Shown here: positions 58,154 through 64,000 of the stretch, piece after piece
How the letters are laid out: every line of letters starts with the position of its first letter
Numbering within the stretch: the stretch's first letter is position 1
From: Ga0077527 sp945862135
GTDB lineage: Bacteria > Pseudomonadota > Gammaproteobacteria > Burkholderiales > SG8-41
DNA length: 64,000 bases
Direction of reading: 5' to 3'
Assembly: GCA_964203275.1 (NCBI GenBank)
Contig: CAXNMF010000016.1
Span: forward strand, 1 to 64,000
Notes under the pieces: model-generated
Seen by the model: only the letters and a program-made list of their open reading frames with translations
Told to the model about the DNA's origin: nothing
Databases searched by the model: none
Made by a program: the position numbers and the translations under genes

Positions 58154-58165
58154 GATGGCTTTTTC

Positions 58166-59590
58166 CTAGAGCCAGTATTGCCAGATGCCGGCGGCGGTTT
58201 CTTTCAGTCGGTCTGCGAGAGACCGCTGCTGCCATTGTTCGAGGGTGATGGTGGTGGAGGCGGCGAGGTCGGTTTCGAACATGGCGCGCATTTGTGCGCC
58301 AAAAGCCTGTCCGAGGATGACGGCGTTGACCTCGTCATTGTGCAGAAAGCTGCGCCAGTCGAGATTGGTCGAGCCGACGGTCGACCATACGCCGTCGATC
58401 AGTGCCGTCTTGGAGTGCAGCAGTGCATGGCGACGCTCATGAATCTTGATGCCGGCATCCAGCAGTTCGGTGTAGTGAGCGCGACCGGCGTGAAAGACCA
58501 TCCAGGAATCGGTTTTTGCGGGCACGATGATCTGCACGTCCACACCGCGTTTCACGGCATCCTTGAGCACGGCGATCAGTTGCGGATCGGGAATGAAGTA
58601 GGCATTGGTCAGGAGTACGCTGGTTTCGGCGTTGCTGATGGCGGAGATCAGCGTGGCATAGATCAGACTGAACGGTTCATCCGGAGAACTGCCGATGGCG
58701 CGTACCACTTCGCTGCCCTTGGCGGCGTGCTGCGGATAAAAGTTTCCGGTTGCAAGCGCCTCTCCCTTTTGTTTTTTCCAGGTTGCGAGAAACAGTTTCT
58801 GGAATTCACTGACTACGGGCCCTGTGACCTGTAGGTGCGTGTCACGCCACGGCATTGCGCCGGCGGCGCGTGGTCTGTTGTGTGTGCTGAAGGAACCGCC
58901 GGAATACACGCTGCTGATATTGATGCCGCCCAAAAATGCGGTCTTGCCGTCGACGATCAGCAGCTTGCGGTGGTCGCGCTGGTTGACTTCCCATCCTTTT
59001 CGCGCGGTCAGCGGATTGACCGGATTGAATTCGAGGATGTTGATGCCGTTGTCGCTGAGGCGCTTGAAAAACGCCGCCGGCACATGAATGGTGCCGACAC
59101 TGTCGTAAATCAGATTCACGGTCACGCCCTGCGACTGTTTTTCGATCAGCGCATCCGCAAAGCGGTTGCCGACTTCATCATCTTCGATGATGTAGGTTTC
59201 CATATGGATGTGATCGCGGGCGTTGTTGATCGCGGCAAACATGCGCTGGAAGGTGGCGGGGCCGTCCTGCAGCAGCACCACGCTGTTGCCGGTCATCAGC
59301 GGGCTGCCGACGATGCTTTCTTCGAGCGCCAGCTGCCGTTCGAAGATGTTGGTGTCCTGGCCGCGGCTTTTCAGCCGGTCAATGACGGCTTTGCTTTGTT
59401 GCGTCGTCAGGACGCCGTGAGCGCCAGTCATCTGGGCGGATCGCGCCGGGCTTGGCGCCATGTCGGGCACAATGTTCGGCAATGCGGCGCAACCGGCAAG
59501 AACTGCAAGCAGTCCTGCCGCAAGGAGCACGGTCGCAAGGTACTGCGCGGCCCAGTACCGGCCTGATGACTGTTTCAGTCTGTTGGACAA
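58166..59590 (-). CDS. Phospholipase D-family protein (cardiolipin-synthase-like) with lipobox
   Basis: A 474-residue protein with two HKD motifs: HRKLLIVDGKTAFLGG near residue 206 and HSKTALIDGVWSTVGS near 392, which form one active site. This is the bacterial cardiolipin-synthase/PLD arrangement. The N-terminus has a hydrophobic segment and LAGC (LLAVLAGCAALPN, Cys33), so it may be a lipoprotein in the periplasm, unlike ClsA. It probably transfers phosphatidyl groups. It leads the operon with the exported hypothetical gene. Confidence 0.9.
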   Translation of the reverse strand: MSNRLKQSSGRYWAAQYLATVLLAAGLLAVLAGCAALPNIVPDMAPSPARSAQMTGAHGVLTTQQSKAVIDRLKSRGQDTNIFERQLALEESIVGSPLMTGNSVVLLQDGPATFQRMFAAINNARDHIHMETYIIEDDEVGNRFADALIEKQSQGVTVNLIYDSVGTIHVPAAFFKRLSDNGINILEFNPVNPLTARKGWEVNQRDHRKLLIVDGKTAFLGGINISSVYSGGSFSTHNRPRAAGAMPWRDTHLQVTGPVVSEFQKLFLATWKKQKGEALATGNFYPQHAAKGSEVVRAIGSSPDEPFSLIYATLISAISNAETSVLLTNAYFIPDPQLIAVLKDAVKRGVDVQIIVPAKTDSWMVFHAGRAHYTELLDAGIKIHERRHALLHSKTALIDGVWSTVGSTNLDWRSFLHNDEVNAVILGQAFGAQMRAMFETDLAASTTITLEQWQQRSLADRLKETAAGIWQYWL

Positions 59591-59791
59591 TCCCGTCGCC
59601 TGATTTACGCCGTAAGTGGCTCAACCTGAATATGGGGCTGCGGTCATCCATGTTCCGTACGCTGGCTCACGTACAGGCGCATCAGGGCAGTGTATGGGGA
59701 AGGCAAGGAACGGGGTGCTGGCTGTCAGGTTTACCTTTGGTTATCCGAACTGGCGATGGCATGGTCTGCCCATATCCGCCCAAACTTCGGA

Positions 59792-60424
59792 TTAACGGAA
59801 GAGCTTGGGAATCCCCGCGCAATTGGCATGGCTGACGTTGGCTGGCACCTGGCAAGTCAGGTATTCGCAGAAGGTACGGGCCAATGCATTTCCGCGGCTC
59901 TTGCAACTGTCGGGGGTGGGAAGGTTGCTCAGAGGTGCGAATGCGCCGGGAGCGGCGCTGCCGCTCTGGAACGACGCAAAAAAATCACGCGCAAGCGGTC
60001 GTGGTAGGCCGTCTTCCGAGGTCGCGCTCAGCACCAGTTCATACTGCCGCCCGGCGCTGCTGACGAGCTTGTGCATGCTGAGCGTGGAGCCGACGCGAAA
60101 CAGGAATTCGCCCTCGCGCAGATCGGTGTCTTCCTGACCGATGTTGCGCGCATGGCGGTCGTCTCCAGCCAGCCGTTCCGTAATGCCGGAAGCGCTGGCG
60201 TTGAACTTGCGCGGGTCGTGGCGAAATACCGAAAACTGCACCGACTCAGTCTGGCTGCGGTATTCGATGCTGCCAGGATTTGTATCGATGACTGAGGGCG
60301 CCGTCGGCATCAGCACCCTGAAATCACGCTCGGGCGGGCTGTAGGATGTCCATGTTTGAGCACCGGCAAACGTGGCGTGCAGTGATAAAAGTGTTGCGAG
60401 AATGATGTTGAAAATGTTGTGCAT
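59792..60424 (-). CDS. Exported protein of unknown function
   Basis: A 210-residue protein with a signal peptide ending near FAGAQT (residue 23). The N-terminal part (YSPPERDFRVLMPTAPSV, then ASGITERLAG) resembles periplasmic beta-rich domains. The C-terminus has four cysteines (DSCKSRG, TFCEYL, TCQVPA, ANCAGIP) that could form two disulfides. ATG 60424 follows AGGAAA and is preferred over ATG 60439. It is downstream of the 60490-61083 gene by 65 nt on the same strand. Confidence 0.74.
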   Translation of the reverse strand: MHNIFNIILATLLSLHATFAGAQTWTSYSPPERDFRVLMPTAPSVIDTNPGSIEYRSQTESVQFSVFRHDPRKFNASASGITERLAGDDRHARNIGQEDTDLREGEFLFRVGSTLSMHKLVSSAGRQYELVLSATSEDGLPRPLARDFFASFQSGSAAPGAFAPLSNLPTPDSCKSRGNALARTFCEYLTCQVPANVSHANCAGIPKLFR

Positions 60425-60489
60425 GAATATTTCCTGCATGGGGTCGGATGTTGCCGGGCGAGTCAGTCTGGCGGCACAGGGCAGGTTGA

Positions 60490-61083
60490 TTAGATTTCCT
60501 GCGCATCCAGCGGCAACACTCGGACTGGTCTGAAAGGTTCACGGTTGCTGTGGTAAATCCGCATGCGAATGATGTTTTCAGGGTTGATGTAGCAGTATCC
60601 GCTTGCGATCCGCTTAATGCAGATAACCGGCAGGTCGAGCAGGGTTTCGACCACTTTGCGCTCGGTTTCGCGATCGGGCAGAGTCCCCTTCACATGTACG
60701 TAATATTCCCAGCCTCCGGCGAGTTCGAATTGCAGCAGCGCTTCCTGAGGGCTGCCCGGCCCGCCCTGTTCGAGTTTGCGCCACTCCTTCCAGTGTTTTT
60801 CCAGTTCGATCATGAACGCTGTTTTATCCGCCAGCTGTTTTGCGCTGGTCACGCCGGCAGGCTGGATATCCTGCAGCGGCAGACCGGTTTCGACCTCAAT
60901 CGCGGAGATGTGACGGGGGTTGAGCAGGGTAAATGGATTTCCGGTGCCGAGAATCAGCGAGCCCCGTGTAAACAGGGTGCGAGGATTCAGTTTTGTAATG
61001 ACCTCCCCGGCCAGTTTTGAAGTTACCTGCTCATACTGTCCCCGCAGGCCGTTGCTCTTGAGAAGGGCGATTTTGACTGACAT
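60490..61083 (-). CDS. Hypothetical cytoplasmic protein
   Basis: A 197-residue soluble protein with no signal peptide or transmembrane segment. A short PROFILE such as IKRIASGYCYINPENIIRMRIYH near residue 155 and the preceding WEYYVHVKGTLPDRETERKVVETLL suggest an alpha/beta fold, but I recognise no family. It starts 27 nt downstream of the isocitrate-lyase-fold gene on the same strand and may be co-transcribed with it. Confidence 0.72.
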   Translation of the reverse strand: MSVKIALLKSNGLRGQYEQVTSKLAGEVITKLNPRTLFTRGSLILGTGNPFTLLNPRHISAIEVETGLPLQDIQPAGVTSAKQLADKTAFMIELEKHWKEWRKLEQGGPGSPQEALLQFELAGGWEYYVHVKGTLPDRETERKVVETLLDLPVICIKRIASGYCYINPENIIRMRIYHSNREPFRPVRVLPLDAQEI

Positions 61084-61110
61084 GCTGCAAGCTTACCGGA
61101 AGTGTTGAGA

Positions 61111-62025
61111 TCAGCGTTTTTTCTTCGCGTTTTCCTTCTTGTACATCTTCTCGACAGTCTCTTCCTCGATCTTGTAATAGGCTTCGAGGCCGATCAGGTC
61201 TTCGATCTGTTTGCGCGCGGTGATGTAATCCTTGCTCTTGATGCCGGTGTAGTCGCCGGTCTTGCGCAACTCCAGCAGCGCCTTGCGCATGAAGTGGAAC
61301 TGCACGCCGACGGAGAGGATGGCGTCGATGCTGCCGGCGTAGCCCATGTCTTCAAGCTGCTTGAATGAATACAGCGGCCGGCCGTCGCGGTTGCCGCGGC
61401 TTTGCACATAAACCATCGGCAGTTTGCATTCCTTCGGCGCGCGTTTGGTTTCTTCCGGGGTGCGCGGGAAGATCAAGCCCATGTCGGCGCCCTGGTCGCG
61501 TGACATCAGCATGCGTTTGACGGCTTCCTTGTAGCCCTGTTCTCGGCAGGCATCGGAGCGGGCGATGATGACGAAGTCCTTGTCGGTCTTGTCGCGCTGT
61601 TCACAGGCCATACGGATCTTGTCGCGGAACTCATTGAAGGGAATATTGTGCGCGACATAAGTGTGGTAATGCGCGCGCTTCGGGAACAGCTGGTCTTCGA
61701 TGTGCACGCCGGCGATGCCGGCGCGGATGCATTCGCGCACGGTGCGCATGGTGTGCAGCGGCTCGCCCCAGCCGGCGCCGGCATCCATTACCACAGGGAT
61801 GTTCACGGCATTGGCGATGTTGCTGCCGACGGTCAGTTGTTCGTTCATCGACAGCAGCGGTTCGCTGATCGTGGTGCTGCCGCCGGTGACAAAGCCGCCG
61901 TTGTAGATGGTCTTGAAGCCGACGCTTTCGGCGAGGCGTGCGGTCAGCGGGTCGTGCACTGCGGGCAGTTCGAGGAATTTGCCGGCTTTGACGAGGGCGC
62001 GAAGCTGGGTGGTGGCGCGTTTCAT
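61111..62025 (-). CDS. Isocitrate-lyase/PEP-mutase-fold protein with altered catalytic residues
   Basis: A 304-residue TIM-barrel protein: LVKAGKFLELPAVHDPLTARLAE at the N-terminus, PVVMDAGAGWGEP (the metal-binding DxDxGYG loop in which the second aspartate is G83), VHIEDQLFPKRAHYH (the KKCGH motif in which the catalytic cysteine is A118), and VIIARSDA. Loss of these two residues excludes normal isocitrate or methylisocitrate lyase chemistry; oxaloacetate decarboxylase or another C-C reaction is possible. ATG 62025 follows AAAGGAT. The C-terminus is lysine rich. Confidence 0.85.
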   Translation of the reverse strand: MKRATTQLRALVKAGKFLELPAVHDPLTARLAESVGFKTIYNGGFVTGGSTTISEPLLSMNEQLTVGSNIANAVNIPVVMDAGAGWGEPLHTMRTVRECIRAGIAGVHIEDQLFPKRAHYHTYVAHNIPFNEFRDKIRMACEQRDKTDKDFVIIARSDACREQGYKEAVKRMLMSRDQGADMGLIFPRTPEETKRAPKECKLPMVYVQSRGNRDGRPLYSFKQLEDMGYAGSIDAILSVGVQFHFMRKALLELRKTGDYTGIKSKDYITARKQIEDLIGLEAYYKIEEETVEKMYKKENAKKKR

Positions 62026-62413
62026 GAATATCCTTTCGGCGGAAATGGCGATCAAGCGTGACCTGTGCATGATAGCCAGCCCGCCATGATCTGAGGCCTT
62101 GCGGTCCGCATGTTGCTCAACTGTGTTTTAAGTCTTGTGGATGTTGCTGTGAAATTAATTAAATATTTGATTTAATTGAAATATTTTATATTTATCGCGA
62201 GGTGTGATGCTAGGTGGCGACTGCGGGCTTATGCCGGATGTTCACGTTGTGGCGCAACGTACAGGGCGTACCCGATGGTCGAATTCCGATCAAATGCAGG
62301 GGCTGTCATTGGTGTTGCCGCAACTGTATTAATATCGGGAGAAGGCGCGTTGTTTGCTTGCGTGCGAACCGTTGGCCTTGCGATGAACTCTTGAATCTGA
62401 CTCTGGAGCGTTG
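62026..62413. other. 388-nt gap with AT-rich motif copy 5
   Basis: This holds the promoters of the isocitrate-lyase-fold gene (leftward) and the CbbQ gene (rightward). TAAATATTTGATTTAATTGA at 62160-62179 is identical to 48459-48478 and is followed by a run of A/T to about 62197. No gene is seen. Confidence 0.55.
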
Positions 62414-63259
62414 ATGAAGACAGCAACAAACCGCGTGCGCGGCGTTGAACACGACATCGTGCAGACACCGCAGGTTGGCGACGTGTCGCCTTATTACGAG
62501 CCGCAGGGCAATGAAGTGGCGATTTTCGAGGCCGCGTACAAGCGCCGGCTGCCGATCATGCTCAAGGGCCCGACGGGTTGCGGCAAAACGCGGTTTCTGG
62601 AATACATGGCCTATCAGTTGAAGCGCCCGCTGGTGACGGTGTCCTGCCATGAGGATCTGACCAGCTCTGATCTCGTCGGCCGTTTTCTGCTCGAAGGTGC
62701 GGACACCGTATGGCACGACGGCCCGCTGACCCGCGCAGTGAAGGTCGGTGCGATCTGTTACCTCGACGAGATCGTCGAGGCGCGCACCGATTCGACCGTG
62801 GTGATCCATTCGCTGACCGACCACCGGCGCAAGCTGACCATCGAAAAGAAGGGCCAGGAAATCGACGCGCATGAGGATTTCATGCTGGTGATTTCGTACA
62901 ACCCCGGCTACCAGACCGTGCTGAAGGATTTGAAGCCTTCGACCAAACAGCGTTTCATCGCGCTCAATTTCGATTTTCCGTCGGAAGAAGTCGAACGCAA
63001 GATTCTGGTCAAGGAAGTGCCGGGAACCAAGCCTGATGTCGCGGAGAAGCTGGTGGCCATCGGCCGCAAGGCGCGCTTGCTGAAGGATCATGGCCTTGAG
63101 GAATCCACGTCGACGCGCGCGCTGGTTTACGCGGCGAACATGATTTCCGCAGGGCTTGATCCGGTGGTGGCTTGTCAGGTGGCGATGGTCAATCCGATCA
63201 CTGACGACGTTGAACTGTCAGATGCTTTGATGGAAATCGTCAACGCGCATTTCGCCTGA
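62414..63259 (+). CDS. CbbQ/NorQ-type MoxR AAA ATPase
   Basis: A 281-residue AAA+ ATPase: Walker A GPTGCGKT (52-59), Walker B ICYLDEIVEA (D118, E119), and a sensor region MLVISYNPGYQTVLKDLKPSTKQRF near 158. This is the CbbQ/NorQ group, which works with a VWA partner (CbbO/NorD) to remodel or activate rubisco, NO reductase or other enzymes. No rubisco or nor genes are here. ATG 62414 follows GGAG; an adjacent TTG at 62411 is an alternative. The partner gene follows at 63386. Confidence 0.9.
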   Translation: MKTATNRVRGVEHDIVQTPQVGDVSPYYEPQGNEVAIFEAAYKRRLPIMLKGPTGCGKTRFLEYMAYQLKRPLVTVSCHEDLTSSDLVGRFLLEGADTVWHDGPLTRAVKVGAICYLDEIVEARTDSTVVIHSLTDHRRKLTIEKKGQEIDAHEDFMLVISYNPGYQTVLKDLKPSTKQRFIALNFDFPSEEVERKILVKEVPGTKPDVAEKLVAIGRKARLLKDHGLEESTSTRALVYAANMISAGLDPVVACQVAMVNPITDDVELSDALMEIVNAHFA

Positions 63260-63385
63260 TTGCCAGACCTGTCGTTCCGGCACACCCAAAGGGGACTTCT
63301 TCCGGGATTGCACCGGAAAGACGGGTTTAGCGCTTTACCAGCCACTCGCCACGCGTTTTAGCCACGAATCATCAGCCACACCTTC

Positions 63386-64000
63386 ATGAAATACACCCCC
63401 ACCGTTGCGCAGACTTTCGCGGAGTTCAAGGAACTCAGCGCTGCCGCGTACAAGGAAGTCGAAGCCGTCTTGCCGGCGATTGCGCCGTATGGCGAGGCCG
63501 ACACCCTGCACTGGCTCGAAGCGTGCAAGGCGCTGTACAGCTTCGAGCGCGATGCCGGTCGCGCCTTCATCCGCGGCAGTCTTGAGGCGGAGCAGGTCTC
63601 GGAAGAGGTGCGGCAGTGGACCGGTCAGGCGCTGGCCTTCATGCAGTGGCGTGCATCGTGGCGTGCGCTCGAAGGCTTCATGGCCAATGTCGCCCGCGCC
63701 TATGGGTCGCTGGGCCATGCCGGCGAAAAACGCTGGGCGGAAATCGGCTTCGGCTGGTGTGCGCGCCAGATTGAAAGCGGCGCTGCGTATTTTTCGATGC
63801 CGGTGCTGGATCTGTCGGGCCGTCTTGGCGGTATTACCGCGATCGAGCAGATTGCCGGTCCCGCAGACGAACTGTATGAATCGCGCAAGCTGATGCTGGG
63901 GACCTACCTCGCGGGTGCGGTGCGTGTGCGTAACCTGCTCGGTGCGCAGGCGATCCTGCCGTGGGCGTCACGCGGCGCCGACATCATGCAGACAGGTCGC
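63386..64000 (+). CDS. CbbO/NorD-like protein, N-terminal part (cut by window end)
   Basis: The frame is open from ATG 63386 to the last base, 205 codons, without a stop. It starts MKYTPTVAQTFAEFKELSAA and is mostly helical, with WLEACKALYSFERDAGRAFIR and AEIGFGWCARQIESGAAYF. Such helical segments and the position 126 nt after a CbbQ-type ATPase fit the N-terminal helical region of CbbO/NorD proteins, whose VWA domain would lie beyond the window. The ribosome binding site is weak. Identity rests mainly on context. Confidence 0.6.
   Translation, partial: MKYTPTVAQTFAEFKELSAAAYKEVEAVLPAIAPYGEADTLHWLEACKALYSFERDAGRAFIRGSLEAEQVSEEVRQWTGQALAFMQWRASWRALEGFMANVARAYGSLGHAGEKRWAEIGFGWCARQIESGAAYFSMPVLDLSGRLGGITAIEQIAGPADELYESRKLMLGTYLAGAVRVRNLLGAQAILPWASRGADIMQTGR

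Overview
The window looks like chromosomal DNA of a betaproteobacterium, most likely order Burkholderiales or a close relative. The signs are eight periplasmic receptors of the tripartite tricarboxylate transporter (TTT/Bug) type without their membrane partners, a PEP-CTERM protein, cytochrome c', DsbB, CbbQ/CbbO-type genes and a generally high G+C content. I see no rRNA, tRNA, CRISPR array, integrase or transposase.

Layout. 0-6.5 kb holds housekeeping genes: a 5'-truncated, frameshifted acyltransferase/acyl-ACP synthetase, a metallophosphoesterase, a b-type and a c'-type cytochrome, the ribosome-rescue factor ArfB, small membrane or secreted proteins, and DsbB. 6.6-16.6 kb is catabolic: a two-subunit molybdenum hydroxylase, a Gfo/Idh/MocA dehydrogenase, two TTT receptors, a carboxymuconolactone decarboxylase-like protein, a dehydroquinase-like protein that has lost most of its active site, and an Old Yellow Enzyme relative. 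16.6-24.7 kb carries lipoproteins, a DUF993 protein, a PEP-CTERM protein, a large P-loop (zeta-toxin-like) kinase paired with a secreted zincin, MarC and a GntR regulator. 25-35.3 kb is a 2-oxoacid dehydrogenase locus (E1alpha, E1beta, E2, no E3) flanked by two unusual M24-fold proteins, with a 3-hydroxyisobutyrate-dehydrogenase-like enzyme and TTT receptors. 35-39 kb has an ATP-grasp ligase, a GNAT and a LeuCD-like hydro-lyase pair. 39-43.7 kb is an AT-richer catabolic cassette (TTT receptor, hydrolase, IclR regulator, flavin monooxygenase, VOC protein) and looks acquired. 44-55 kb holds a cysteine desulfurase, a cupin, three more TTT receptors, a ketopantoate-reductase-like protein, an MmgE/PrpD protein and a fumarate-reductase-type flavoprotein with a histone-H1-like tail. 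55-64 kb carries a possible structured RNA ahead of a small basic protein and a Crp/Fnr regulator, a phospholipase D operon, an isocitrate-lyase-fold protein and a CbbQ/CbbO pair cut by the window end.

How the genes work together. The repeated pattern is one periplasmic carboxylate receptor beside a few enzymes acting on organic acids, suggesting several small independent carboxylate-use modules sharing membrane transporters encoded elsewhere. Several enzymes have lost canonical catalytic residues, so their substrates cannot be taken from the family name.

Non-coding structure is rich. There are two families of intergenic inverted repeats with arms of about 9-nt tandem units, an AT-rich motif of about 20 nt present five times in strong form and twice in weaker form, several clear terminators, candidate operators for the IclR and GntR regulators, and the possible structured leader near 56.1 kb.
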